Positions 44,762 to 57,703 of a stretch of 64,000 bases of DNA are shown here, piece by piece (position 1 is the first letter of the stretch; every line of letters starts with the position of its first letter). The notes under the pieces are model-generated. The model did not search any database. It had not been told where the DNA came from and saw only the letters and a list, made by a program, of their open reading frames with translations. The DNA comes from Limonium bicolor (taxonomy: Eukaryota; Streptophyta; Magnoliopsida; Caryophyllales; Plumbaginaceae), in assembly GCA_023374045.1 (NCBI GenBank), contig CM041776.1, forward strand, positions 135,659,296 to 135,723,295, written 5' to 3'. Both the position numbers and the translations under genes were made by a program.

Positions 44762-47441
44762 CAGCAGAACCTCTCCTAAAAATGTCTATCTTATTCCAAA
44801 CTCCTCCACAAGTTCCCTTATATGTTCTAACACCATTTGGGCACTTAAACACCCTCTTAAATCATCCATTGAACTCGTTAGTTGACCCACCATCAAGCTC
44901 CTTGATCATTCACTCAAATTCTTGCAAAATTCCTAACACTTGTAATGTTTTTCCCTAAGTTCGAAACTTATGATAACAACTACTAAATGTTTTCTCACCA
45001 CCATCACATCTACTCCAAGCATCATTCCTCACAAACACCTCCATTACAAACTCCTTCTATATCCACAAGTTTACACTTAGACCTTCACAAGGCATTACTT
45101 TTCCTTTGTTTACCTAAACTTTAACAAGACTTAATACTTCACATATCATAACTTTGGTGTGTATAAAACACTCATTTGATTTCTAAATCCTCCAAGATTA
45201 TGCCCAAGGCATCTTAACACTTAAGAACACCTTAATTCACCATCTTCACACTTAACCATTCCTAGCACCTTCTAGGTCATAAAATCTCATTACAACACAT
45301 GAACTCCTTTGTTCATCAACTAAATTTTGCCATAGCTTCTCTTGTATATTCTCACATCCAAACACTTAGGTTTTTACCTTATTCCATTCAAGAACACCTA
45401 AAACCACCAAGAGTATTCTCACACACAACATTCACCAAATTTTACACTACATCACAATATAGTGCATAAACTTAAATTGCTTGGCACTTAGGCCCTTAAA
45501 TAACATGGCTCTTAGGCCCTTAAATTGCATAAACCATAAACACTGAATTTCCACATATATATTGCCTTTGACCTGCAAATACACCCAAGAATACATATGC
45601 CCTTAATAAACTCCTTGAGAGCATTTCACTAGCTCATTTACCATTGGCTCCTTAGGCATTTCATTAAGCATATCAAGCTCATTTTCATAAGGCATTTAAA
45701 CTACATTGAGATAGCATATTTACCTCTTTTCCTCACAAACTTCTTTCTTGATTCCTTGACTAAATTGGCAAGGCTTTTAGTTGCTTGTCAACTTCTAAAC
45801 ATTATACAAATAATATAATGAGTATACAAGCTTTAAGCTTCATCTCATTGTAAACCCTAGTTACATATATTATCTTAAGGTATTAAAATGATTGTTTTAC
45901 CTTGGAATGGAAAGAGAGCTTGAATAAGTATCAAGAGAGGACTCCTCCTAGCCCTTGGAAGATTCAAATGAAGCTAAAACAAGCAAGGCAAAGACACCAT
46001 TGTGAGGTGAATTTTCGGACAACACAAAACATGAAGGAAACATCATTTTTCTTTGAGTTTCCTTACCTTGAAGCAAAGGAGAACAATAATATGTGAAAAG
46101 GTGAGCTCAAGCTCCTTCAATGGTGAATCTCCATGGCACCAAAATTGAGTTCTTGAAGATTTGAAAAGATAGAAGTGTAGAGCTTGGTCTAACTAAGACA
46201 AATATGGTCTTAGAATTTGATTTGGAGCATGGAGTTGGATTTGGCAAGGAAATGAAGATGGAGAAGAGAGGTTACTATAGCAAATCGTAAATGGAAGGGA
46301 GGAAGGGAGCTTGAAGACGTGTGAAATGAGAAGGAAGAAGAGAATGAGGTGAGAGAGTACACTTTGTTAAGATATTTAGGTTATAAAGTAACTTTCTTCT
46401 TTTATTCACTTTTCCTTCCTTTCCTTAATTGATTTCTTTTACATGTTGGTGACTCACCATGATTAAAACCGGCCCCCATCTCTACCTAGGGGTATAATAG
46501 TCTTTGTTGACCAATTTAATTACTTATAACAACATATGTTACAAACTAGCTTATTAAAGTTACTATTCACTAAAACAAGGCACATAAATGTGAAATTTTT
46601 GATTTCCCATTGATATAGACTTCCAAATGTGATACTATATAGTACACATGTTAATTAAAGACTAATGATGGACATTTAGCCATTCAAAACTCATTTACAA
46701 GACAATTTTTCAAAAACGTGCTTTAAGACTCCTTAAAGCACTTTTTGTGTTTTAACTTATTTTCAAGCTTGGTTTTCTTTGGTAATTGATTTAATATGTT
46801 CATTAACATATTTATAAGGTATAGGTATGACCATTAGGTCTTATACAAATTTATCCCAAGCTTAGAGCACATTTTTGCTCTTATTGACTTTAAGGTATTT
46901 TCTTGTGTTTTGTTTGGTTTAACTGTCTACCAAAGTTTCCTAAGGACTTAATTAGCCTTATTAAATCATAATTGAATATTATTAAGTCCTGGTAGGCTCT
47001 TTGGGTCCTAACCAAGTTCACTCATAGCTTAGAGCATGTTTTTGCTCAAACTGTATCTTAGTGCTTTATTGCATTTTACTATGGTTTAAATTGTTCACTG
47101 ATGTTTTCTAAGGCACTTTTTAGCCTTTACATACCATAGTTTAAATGTTTAACAACATATCAAGGGTTGGGGTATTTCAATGGATAAAAGCATCACACTT
47201 CTAAATTCAAGTTTTCTAACACAAACTTTACAAATGCTCAAGTAAGAACGATGCTGTCTCGTGAACCTCAATTTTTGAACCCTATCCTATGTTGATTCGG
47301 CTTATTACAAGTCGTTTTAACCTAAGTACGTGAACTTCTGATCTTTTTATACTTTTGACAATTTTTTACAGAAATTAAAGGTGAAATTGAGATTACCTGA
47401 ACTAGAGTTTCAGAGGCTGGATTAGGTCAAATTTCATTTCC

Positions 47442-47701
47442 GTCCGTGGCGATGGACCTAATGTCCGAGCCCACGGACCCTAGTTAACCTAGTTGTACAG
47501 AAAAGTCGAATCACAAAGAAAACAAAATTTTTAAAAGTCCGAGGCCACGGACAGTATGTCCGTTGGCCCGGACATAAGTTGAGAAAACCTAGAAAATTCA
47601 AAAATTTAAATCCCGCCGCCATCCGTGGGTGTCCGTGGTCACGGACAACCCGTCCGTGGTCCCGGACCACATGTCCAAGGTCACGGACCACCCACGGACG
47701 G
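47442..47701. repeat. GTCCGTGG hairpin cluster in the Tat-type LTR
   Basis: Repeated GTCCGTGG...CCACGGAC and GGTCACGGACC motifs form several short inverted repeats, comparable with the clusters in the other LTR families here. Confidence 0.75.
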
Positions 47702-48248
47702 TGGGTTTTTGGTGGTTCCCAACGGTGTTTTCGGCTCAAAATTTATGGGCGTGTTCCTTGGAAGATTTACAAGATGTTAGTAATCAAAAGATTTTAATTT
47801 AAAGTCAGAATAATGACAAAACTTAGCAAACAACTTACAGGGCAGAAATGAAAGCGAACTACTATACAGAAGTCGGAAAGAGTCGGTTCAAACCCAAATT
47901 TCAATGGAAAGTCAGAAGTCTTGGGGAGTTAGAAAACCAAGATTCCTACCTGTTTTACCTTCAGATTTGAGGTGTTTCTTCACGTCGGGATTCTTCGGAG
48001 GCTCCGATGATGCCGGTTCCAGATTGAGTTCGCCCCGAGCTTCTGGTTGTTGATTGTTGATGATGTTCTTAACGTTTTGGAGGTGGTTTGGTTGATGTAT
48101 GATGATTGTTGAAGTGTTAGGAGTTGAAAAGTGTGTTTAGGTGATGATTTCGGTGCTTGGATGTGTAAAAACGTGGGGGACTTGCGATAGTTAGGTTTTC
48201 TGACTTTCTAGGGTTCTTGGAGATCTGGTTTGATCAAGGGATAAGGTT

Positions 48249-48260
48249 CCTTATATAGGT
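48249..48260 (-). promoter_or_regulatory. Probable TATA box of the Tat-type LTR
   Basis: The minus strand reads ACCTATATAAGG about 500 nt downstream of the LTR start. Confidence 0.5.
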
Positions 48261-48760
48261 CTTCTTAAAGATAGAAAAATCCAGTAAAAACTGAGATTTA
48301 CTGACGTTTTAGCTCAAGGGCTTCCAAAAAGAATTTGACTATGAAATTTTAACCATGTGTAAAATATGATATTTGTGATTTTTCCAAGGTGGAATCGAAT
48401 TTTTTGTATATTGGAATATTTTTTAAATTCAATTTCTTGTCAGATTCAATCAGAAATTACTAGAAAATTATTGGAAATTTGAAAAATCAAAATTCCAAAG
48501 CCATTATGCTTAAAATGTCATTCTCAATCATGGGTTAAAATTTCAAAGCATTTCAAATTGATTTAAGCAATTTTCAGAGGAGAGAGAATGCTTATAGGGG
48601 GCTTAGGAGCCTTGGAAAATTATGAAAATACCCCTGAAGATGACTAAGCTGTCCCTAGTACTCCGAAATGTGTCGATCAAACTGGGAACCCTCGCTACTT
48701 GACCAAACTAGCCTATTAGTAGAGACTCTCTTCTGGGGGGTTAAAAGTTTGGGTATAACA

Positions 48761-48775
48761 GATTGGCCCCCATCA
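48761..48775 (-). promoter_or_regulatory. Polypurine tract of the Tat-type element
   Basis: The minus strand reads TGATGGGGGCCAATC directly before the LTR start TGTTATACCC. This is a Tat-like plus-strand primer site and shows that the LTR is the 3' one. Confidence 0.65.
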
Positions 48776-48884
48776 ACTAGTCTTTGTAATAGAAAAGAAA
48801 AGGCTAGTTGATTCTTGAGTGATACCCCAAAATTTTGGATCTTAAAAGACCTCGTATGCCGTTTGAAATCCAGTGGGTTGTGTC

Positions 48885-49285
48885 GAGCTATTCGAAGGCG
48901 CTGACTACCTAAAGGTGATGGAGATGTTGTTGAACTATTCCAAGGTAGCTACCTAAAATGATGATATGCTGTCAAGTTATTCTAAGGCGTTGACTACCTA
49001 AAGTGATGAAAATGATGCCAAGCTATTCTAAGGTGTTGACTACCTAAAGTGATGAAAATGATGTCAAACTATTCTAGGGTGTTGACTACCTAAAGTGAAA
49101 TGAAGTGACGTCAAACTATTCTAAGGCGTTGACTACCTAAAGTGAAATGAAGTGACGTCAAGCTATTCTAAGGCGTTGACTACCTAAAGTGATGAAAAGG
49201 ATGTCAAACTATTCTAAGGTGTTGACTACCTAAAGTGAAATGAAGTGACGTCAAGCAAGTCTAAGACGGTGACTACTTAAAAGTG
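48885..49285. repeat. Tandem array, unit about 46-47 bp
   Basis: About eight to nine units share CTATTCTAAGGCGTTGACTA, CCTAAAGTGA and a variable ATGAAAATGATG or AATGAAGTGACG end. The period varies slightly. Confidence 0.85.
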
Positions 49286-49314
49286 ATTGAAAATTGGTGT
49301 GGGGTCAAGTTCTT

Positions 49315-49560
49315 CCAGTCAGGTGAGTTCTTGTACTGGAGTGAGGTCTTCCACTCTGGTGAGTTCTTGTACTCGGGTGAGTTCTTTCACTCTGGTGAGT
49401 TCTTCTACTCGGGTGATTTCTTCCACTCTGGTGAGTTCTTCTAATCTGGTGAGTTCTTCTACTCGGGTGACTTCTTCTAATCGGATGAGTTCTTCTACTC
49501 GGGCGAGTTCTTCTACTCTGGTGAGTTTTTCTACTCTGGTGAGTTCTTCTACTTTGGTAC
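49315..49560. repeat. Tandem array, 18-bp unit
   Basis: About 13-14 units of GGTGAGTTCTTCTACTCG with small changes. A Ser/Thr-rich + strand frame here is only a by-product of the period being a multiple of three. Confidence 0.85.
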
Positions 49561-49711
49561 TGGAAAGTGCAAGACTGCAGAGGTGATGGTCTTATGCAAA
49601 TGATGAAAACTAATTACTGGAGTGCCAAACATGGCGATGATGATAAGGTGTATGCAAACAAAATGTATGAAAGATACTTGTTCAAAACAGGAAACTATTG
49701 AAAAAGGTGCC

Positions 49712-52700
49712 TGTAATACCCCTCACATTAATCTCGTAATAATCACTCTCGTAGCATAATTAAAGACGTCTCACAGTGGAAGTTAAACACTAGCAATTCT
49801 CACTCGGGTGTCACATGCCATTACTCGCCCATGCGAGTAAAGAAGTAGAAAAGAAATATAATTAAACAACGACGATAATTAACAGTAGTGATGAACGAGA
49901 TATATACTAAATCATCCTAAGTTGAAACTAATAATAAGGTAAGTGAGCATCTAATACATTGCCGGTACTTACATCGGTGTATATAATACAAACTAAAACT
50001 TAACGGGTGCAGAAATTAAAATACGTCGTAGACTACCCATTAGTCCCGCACTCCGGCTTCATAACTCGATCAAATCCTGTAATGTGATGCCATAAGGCTC
50101 AGCCAACTACTGGTATGCTAAATGTGATTCTAGACCCTTTAGGCAACTTAGGTTGATTAGTCATCTTGCTTAACATGAGATTCATTTCATGCTGTTCCAT
50201 TTTCATGCTTATAAAATACTGTAAATGCGGAATTAAACACATAACAGGCACTCAATTATCCATACAACAATTCACAATAGTTAGATCACTAGCAAGTTAG
50301 TTGAAACTGAATTAGTCTCACTTATTCCATTTCCATCATACGAAGCCCCGCTTCCAACAATCTCGCATAATCATATGGGTGTCATGTTAAGGACAATTTC
50401 CCATTTAGCCTCACACATTTATAGTTTGGACAATAGTCCTATGCCATCTACCAGTGGGTCAATGGACTCACTTTTCTACAGTGGTAGATGTCCATTTGGC
50501 TGAAGCCATGGTGCCAACAGTAGCATACTCTGCTAACGATCGTATCCGGCTTGTTAGATTTAACAAGAGTAAGCCCTAACTGGGTATTATACTCTAGTGA
50601 TCACTATGCGCAACCTAATGGAACGTATGCAGCCTAGGATTTACTAAACAATGTATCATTAGTTAACACACTCTCATTTGTTAGTGCATTTTAATTAATC
50701 TCCTGGAGATTAAATCTCGTTAATGGAGAACACATTTTATTGGATGCCCATAGGGTCTTACAAATGCCTAGAAGTTTGCTAGGTGATGTTTAAAGGTTGA
50801 GTCATCGCTCTAAAGACGGTTAATACCGGGTCTTTAAACTAAGTTCCTCACTTAGTGCTTCAGGAGTAATTTACTCTCATAAGATGATGTTTGGAGTCTA
50901 TCATAATAGTTCATACACATTTAGGTGATAATCGGTATCACAAGTCCGAACGACGTACACACATAGTTAAAAAAACGCTTTGACGATCAGAAAAACGTAA
51001 ATACATACAAACACATGCATAACAAGTATATCGCTCTTATACAGATAATTCACACAATGTCTGGACCCAAGGAAACCTCAGGACGTTGACACCACACATT
51101 CACATACCGTACACCGTAGTACAATGCTAGCGTGACAATTCACGCTTATGCTCTATCACTTCCGGAGCTCGTATCTCGAGCGCATATCTCTGGAATGTAT
51201 AAATCTAATATCAATACTCATGTTTCACGTCTATTTTATCATCACAGAATAAGTTATAACCCTTACTCAGTACTTAATCCCGGTTATTTGTTTGATGCGT
51301 GTTTTTCACTAAATCTCGGGTTTTAACTTGATTATACTCTATAACCGTATGAGCATAATATTTGTAGTGTAATAGTATTTATTACTTACAGATTTAATCC
51401 CTAATAACCCATGTTGTTTATCAAGGTTATTTTGATTGGTATATTTGCATACACACATACTGATATATGTACATATTATATATATATAGTTCATTACTAC
51501 ATTTTATCTGACGATGTTGCATTTTAGCCTTTGTATTTTAATATACTCACATATATATGTTTTGTTATATATATGTATATTTATATCTATATAATATAGT
51601 TTATTGCTATACTCTATTTGACCAAGTTATATTCCAACTTTTAATCACGTATTACTTCCCACTTGGTCAATTTGGTTGACTTGATCAATATATACAAAAC
51701 AACACTACTACATAATCCATAATATAATTCCTTGAATTCTATAATTTTGTTATTTGTATCTCTTTATACTACAAGACCTCTTCTTTTTATAGCATCCCCC
51801 TTATTTTTTTTTTGTTTACCAACCATGTACATATGCATATAAATATATATATATATATAGATATTTAACGTAACAAGGAACTTGTACATTTTTTGTTCGA
51901 TTCATAACATTATTGTGATGAATAAAAATGCCGACATAGTCTGTTTCAGCTAAGGTTTCAAAATTATCGTGGAGAGAATGTTGTATATATATAAGATACA
52001 CGCACACACATATATACTCTTATTAGTTGTATATTTACCGCGAAGAGAATGGAAGGAATATATATATTCCTGCCAGTTTCAGTATTACCGACAATATCAC
52101 ACTATATAATAGCTATATTTATATGTCAGTTTCTAGTAAAAAAACATTAATTAATTATGCTCTCAACTGATTTCATTTACAAGTTATTTTACCATCTATT
52201 CACTCCATATTTATAAATATGGCACCCTTTCCATTACTATTGATTTACTCGAAATTTCTTTCTTACTAGAAACCGTCCCAATAACAACCATTTATCACCT
52301 ATTAGCACAAGGTTGTAAATTGTTTGCACTTTTTTAAAAATTACAGTCGTATATCTTGTCATTAGTATTTAACTCATTCCAAAACATGTAACCTCTGATT
52401 AATATTTATTTATCGATTCACCTTTAATTCATCACCAAAATTATCAAAATCAACAAGTTGATAGAATTCAATTGGCCACGATTATTATTCCAACTCACAA
52501 TTAATCACTCACTTGCCACCAAAGGCAACTACGAACTTAAAAATCTTAACTAATTGTTTATTTACCCATATTAAAACTAATGACTGTACGCTAAATCGGT
52601 AACAATAGGATTAGCAAATTTAGTTTTATTTCATTTTTTTACGAACCTTAACAACCATCACCCGCATATTAATCCTAGAAAATCCCAATTTACCTTAAAC

Positions 52701-54664
52701 TATTCATATTTAATTTTCTGATTTCCAACAGAGATATATAAAACACTTTGCCATAATTTAGTAGGATGTTTAACCATAAAATTTAAACTAGATTATTATT
52801 CAAACCCTATTACTAAACCATTATTAGATATCTTTTCTTCATGCTTATTTAACAAATCACCCAACCTTCTAACTTGAGTGAAATCTTCCAAAAAGAATAT
52901 TTAGGTCCTATACTGTAGAAATTACCAAAACACTACACTTTTGACCAGCTGATATTAACCAAATTAATGACTTACTAACTTAACCATTTTACTTATGTAT
53001 TAATATTAAAACTCTAGAGCTTAAGATTAACACTTAAAGCTCATTGTTTGACCTCAATAATATCCTATTCGCATTCAAACCAACACCGAATATCCTAGGC
53101 AATCAAATTTCTGAAATCCTAATTTGTAATTAGTGGTTTTCAGCTTACTAACGATAGGTTTCGATTTGTCAATATAGCACAGATTTAGGATCTTATTATC
53201 TTGAATTTTTTTTTTGTTCTCCTAACCCATAAATTTTGTACGATTAATGTATAAGGTTTACCAAGTTAGAGTTGCTACTGCCGTTTGTCGCCAGTCCTGG
53301 AAATGAAATGTTCTTCTGCCTCTGCTTCTACCTGCGCCCAAGATGCAGCAGTTCCCTTCCAGAGGTGCAGATGCAGCAGTTCCCTTTCAGAGGTGCAGAT
53401 GCAGGAAGAAAGTTACTATAACAGAATGAAGAGGGAGCAGAGCATGATGTTGCCTGCTATTCAAGGTTGCAGAGAAATAGAGAAAATGAAGTTCAAGTTG
53501 TTACAAGAGGGGAAATGAAGACAGCACAAGTATGTATGTTATGTCGCAAGTTTAGGGTGACAAACTTATTGGTTCTAGAAGAATGTTTTGAACCCTTTAT
53601 TCAATCTGGTGTGCGAGGAAAAAAAACGAGGCGAGCTTGTGTGGTCCTTGTTCCCAGTACACACCGACATAAGAAGGGAATGATACATGAAGTAGGTATT
53701 TCCCTTAATGTTGTTCACGTGATGGACCACCTTGGAGGCATACGAACACAAGAAGAGAATGGAAAGGGGTACTGCAACAGGAGCATTTTCCAACAACCAG
53801 CAGAGGAAGTGAGGTGGAGGTAGGCCACCGGCAGGAACAAGAAGGAAATGGAACGGGGAGTATGTTCCTTATTTTCCAGCATACACAAGGAGGGAATGAA
53901 GGTCTTACCACGCATTTGTTTAGGTTGGACAGAAAGAAATATTTCTTGTTTCCATCCTTTTATTTCCTTAATTCCATGGCCAGATCTACCCGATTTTGGC
54001 TCTTCTTATAACTTGTAAATGTAATAAAAAGTAAGAGATGGTATTAGGCTAGAAATTTTGAAAAGGAATAGTCATACGGGAAGGAGTTCATACCGATAAA
54101 GGTTTCGGAACTGACAGTCCCTAGTTGTCTTCTTCAATCTGGAATATGAGATATAAAATCCCAGGGATAAAGTACTGCCATGGCAGAAACAAAAGAAGAG
54201 ACTGAATAGAGGCGCAACTCTTATGTTCTTGTTCATCGGTATAGATGAATGAATAAGTTGAAGGGAGGCACATACATGTTTCTTTCGCGTCAAAAACAAA
54301 ACTGGAATGAAGAGGGTTGCATTTCTTGTATCTATCTTGTTCGCATACCTCGTCTCCAGTAGGGACGAATGAAGTGGCGCAAACACAAGAGGAGAATGAG
54401 ATTTGAGAGTGGAATGGATGCGCTGAACATGAGTGTTCTTCTTCGCCAGTTTGTGTAGCTTCAGGAAAGAACGAGAAAGAGATAAAGTGCAGAGACTGGA
54501 AAGAGGAATTAGGGTTCTGTCAACGACAGAACAATGTAAGGCGGCGGATTAATCATTTTCATCCAGGGTTATGCAAAATGTTTGAACAGGGAATGAATTA
54601 AAGGAACGAACACGTATGTTCCTTTGTCGGTCAGTATTATGATACGCGTATGTTCATTTTCATT
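49712..54664 (-). repeat. Long gypsy-type LTR, fourth family (right end not resolved)
   Basis: It starts TGTAATACCCC on the + strand, like the other LTR termini, with a U5 motif (ATAAGGCTCAGCC) about 380 bp in. It is AT-rich from 51300 to 53200. Nothing to the right ends in the expected GGGTATTACA form, so it is probably truncated where the LINE fragment starts. It includes a 28-bp tandem duplication (53341-53405) and repeated TGTTCC...GGAATGAA motifs. Frames of about 60-120 codons in 53280-54400 look like repeat by-products, not genes. Confidence 0.5.
53341..53405. repeat. 28-bp tandem duplication
   Basis: AGATGCAGCAGTTCCCTT plus CAGAGGTGC occurs twice, with a partial third copy. Confidence 0.85.
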
Positions 54665-55118
54665 GCACATTTTTGGTGGTCCGGCTCCGAGTCAAAGTCT
54701 TCCATAGATTGGTGTTCTTGGTCCACAATGTGTAAGGACCTAAAAGATGGTGGCTTGGGTATCCGAGATTAGCAACCTTTCAACAGAGCATTACTTGCTA
54801 AGCAGTTATGGCGGGTTCTACAGCATCCTGATTCCTTACTCAGTAGGTTTTACCAAGTTCGATACTATACGCATGATGATCTCTGGACTCTTCTCCCAGC
54901 GCCCACCGCTAGCCCAGTTTGGAAAGCCTCAATGGGAGTTCGGGATTTGGTGGACCATGGTTCTCACAGATCTCTTTTTGATGGTACCACCATGCCGATA
55001 TCTTCCCGGTGGCTCCTTGGTAAGCCGGGAGGCAAACCACTGCTTCACAGGTTCACCCAAGCTTAAATTCGACACAGTAGGGTGGCTGATTTTATCACAC
55101 CATCAGGTTCTTGGAATC
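54665..55118 (+). pseudogene. LINE reverse-transcriptase C-terminal fragment
   Basis: Reading from about 54665: WSTMCKDLKDGGLGIRD, then a stop, then FNRALLAKQLWRVLQHPDS, RFYQVRYYTHDDLW and SPVWKASMGVRDLV. This order is the conserved C-terminal region before the zf-RVT domain of plant non-LTR retroelements. The ends are lost on both sides. The right side is cut by an LTR at 55119. Confidence 0.8.
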
Positions 55119-57186
55119 TGTAACACCCCTACCGCTAATATCGGCATTACCGTCTAATCACCTCATACTTACATTCCATCGTAGCGGATACTTTCATACA
55201 CAACGGTGGGTGATACAATACCGTTAGCCACCCACGTGACTAACAAGACCTACTACTACTTACAGCATCGGTCTGATGGACCGGAATATCCGAGTACTAC
55301 ACAATTACAATCCACATTACAAATACAAACCGCGTGCTACAATTCTCCATTCAATACAATACTCCATAATTACAATACAATATACCGAGTTTACTAAGAT
55401 CCAAATCCAAATACAACGATTCTCCCAAGTTTATACATACTTATTAAGAGTCTGGCATCTACCCATTCCTCACAAACTACATCCAATTACATGATGGTGT
55501 ACCCTTTGGTAGGTACACCGGCACTTCAAAGGCTACCAGCCTTATACAATTCTTTACTATCTACAATTCATTCCTAGCTATCTAAGCATAGCCGCCGGTA
55601 TCTTACTATGACCATACCGCTTCGGGCACCTGTACAATAAAGACAGTGCCCCAAGGGGCTCAGCTTACGCTGCATATGAAATCCGCATACCCCGCGTACT
55701 AGCGAGGGTACACCGACCACTTGGTTGAATACATGCAGTCTATTTTACTCATACATACATACATGCTTTCAATCATAATATTACAATACATCACAAATCA
55801 TACATACATACATTTCCATACATACAAGGAAGACATTACAAGTAAACCATTCACACTTACCTTTACGGAGATACGCTTCTACAATACATACACAATGCTT
55901 GTTAGCTTCTTTTACCCACCCGGGTTAATCGGGTGTACATTACTCTTTTACTCAAGGTCAATGACCTACCCTAGCCAAGACCATTACTCATACAATACTT
56001 TACTTACTTACTTAGTTACTCAAGTTAAGTCGTAGTGACCTCCGGGCAGGGACTACACCATCCCACCACTGGGCTTTACTGTGGCTCACCAATCTAGGAT
56101 GCTACCCATTTAAGGGATTTGGTCCATAAAAAGGATTCAGGCCAGGAATCGGATCCAACCTCTTGTGTCTCCTCATCCTCACGCGTGGCCGAAACTATAT
56201 CGGACTTCTACACATTCCAATTTACTCAATACTTATGTTAAGAGTTTAGGTAGTTAGGAATTAGTAGAAGTCATCACATCCATACCAAGGAATAATACAC
56301 TACACACATACACAATAAGGTACACATATACTTCATCCTCATCCATTCATTTCATGAATTATACAAACTAAATGTTCAAGGCAATATAACAAGAACAAAT
56401 ATAATACAAGCACATGTAAGTGCATTAAAGCCTGATTCGTGCATTTATCTTATTTAGGTGATCAAATAAGCACACAAATTGGGGTAACTAGGTTAGGATA
56501 CAGAGCATTAGGAAATCATACCTTTCACCGGGGTTTACTTTACCGGGTGCTCTCACGTTTCTTTGGTTCACCCTTGTTCCTCGTGTCTTGCTCTCGAACC
56601 ACTGACTACATGCTAAATGGTTCTATTAAAACTAAGCACTACGGTATGTACATAATTGCTACTCCCGTACCTACCCCGTTATCCTGTTATTTCAGTTTAA
56701 CTTAATGTTCTTATTCTCACAACTTTCTTAATCACTTCTCAAACTTGTTTACACTTCTTAGGGACTTTAAAGGTCACTAAACAAGGCCCTAACAACTTCT
56801 AAAACCATTACTAATCAATCCCCCATGTTTTAAACCCTAAAACGCACTTTCGGCAACAATTTGGGGGTGGTCCGGGACTTGGTCCGGTCCCAAGGTCCCG
56901 GACCATTAATGGAATTCACTCTCGTCTGGTTTTAACTATTGGTCCGGGACTTGGTCTTGGACCTAGGTCCCGGACCACTTGCAGAATGTACTCTCGAGCT
57001 TATTTTCAGTGCGGTCCGGGACTTTGTACATATCCTAGGTCCTGGACCCTGCTAAAAACTGCTACTAGGTTGATTTTTCAACCCCAAATCAACCCTTAAT
57101 CCACCTCTAATCATTCCATAATCTTTCCACATGTTTTGTACATGTTTAAACACTCACTAAAACTCCTTAAATCCCTGGTCCAATCC
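55119..57186 (-). repeat. Family-B LTR, minus orientation, truncated
   Basis: It begins TGTAACACCCC and contains a U5 motif (CCCCAAGGGGCTCAGC, 55650) and GGTCCGGG hairpins (56869-57049). It ends where another family-B LTR starts in the opposite direction. Blocks around 56130-56240 match 60180-60310 almost exactly in inverse order. It interrupts the LINE fragment. No gene is supported. Confidence 0.75.
56869..57049. repeat. Three GGTCCGGG hairpin units (family B, minus copy)
   Basis: Units GGTCCGGGACTTGGTC...GGTCCCGGACC are separated by spacers containing ACTCTCG, as in 9777-9962. Confidence 0.85.
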
Positions 57187-57690
57187 TGAAATACCCCGAA
57201 CTTAAATATAGTGATTAAAATTATTCTAATATGTATTTAGGGGCCTAATAATGCCTAAGTAATAAGGAAAAATAAATCCAAAAGAAACGAAGAAACGCTT
57301 AAAAAGTGAAAAACGCTAAATAAGCGTTAAATAACCATAGGAGGTACGGGACCTCGGTTAGAGTATTATATGGAATCTTAAGGATTAATAATGCCTAAAT
57401 AATATATGGGAACAACTCCCGAAGAAAACGGATCCAAATAAAGTATTAAAACGCTAATAGAGCTTTAGCGCACATTTTTTGAGAAAACCTGAAAATGTGA
57501 CTTTGCGTGGTCAAACGAACCCGTAAAAATTATAGTTCATTAAATAAAAATAATTAAGCATTAATTGAATCTCAATAACCAATAAAATTAAAGAAACGAG
57601 AAAATTCCGGAAAACGGGCCCGGTTAGTGAATAGTACCAAAACCGTGTAAAATAACGAGTGTTTTCTGTAAAAGACGAAAAATGCTCCAG

Positions 57691-57703
57691 CTTACATATA
57701 TAT
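57691..57703 (+). promoter_or_regulatory. Possible TATA box in the family-B LTR
   Basis: CATATATATGTGG lies about 505 bp from the LTR start, at a depth similar to the TATA boxes in the Athila and Tat-type LTRs. Confidence 0.4.

Larger units (their letters stand above)
42691..47179 (-). repeat. Solo-type LTR of a Tekay-like gypsy element (4.5 kb)
   Basis: It starts TGTAACACCCC and ends GGGGTATTTCA on the + strand, the same ends as the LTR at 4057-9110, with shared inner blocks. No PBS lies to the left and no polypurine tract to the right, so it is a solo LTR or a remnant. No clean 5-bp target duplication is seen. It contains a GACCGACCC hairpin cluster and a U5 motif. No gene is supported. 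Confidence 0.75.
47180..48760 (-). repeat. 3' LTR of a Tat-type gypsy element (left end lost)
   Basis: The right edge GGGTATAACA at 48760 is the transcribed start TGTTATACCC, preceded by a polypurine tract. A minus-strand TATATAAGG box lies near 48255. GTCCGTGG-type hairpins occur at 47442-47701. The left end is undefined because the solo LTR adjoins it. Confidence 0.65.
48776..49711 (-). other. 3' untranslated region of the Tat-type element
   Basis: It is non-coding and made mostly of two tandem arrays. Hypervariable 3' UTR arrays are known for Tat/Ogre elements. The rest of the element is cut off by the LTR at 49712. Confidence 0.6.

Noticed and set aside
42686..47184. TTCAA at both edges of the solo LTR as a target duplication
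   Set aside because: Using it would require ending the LTR before its canonical TTTCA terminus, so the match is probably chance.
49287..49586. Ser/Thr-rich 99-codon frame
   Set aside because: It is produced by the 18-bp tandem array, whose period is a multiple of three.
53285..54386. Cluster of 60-120 codon frames on both strands
   Set aside because: They overlap each other, match no family I know, and sit in repeat-rich LTR-like DNA.
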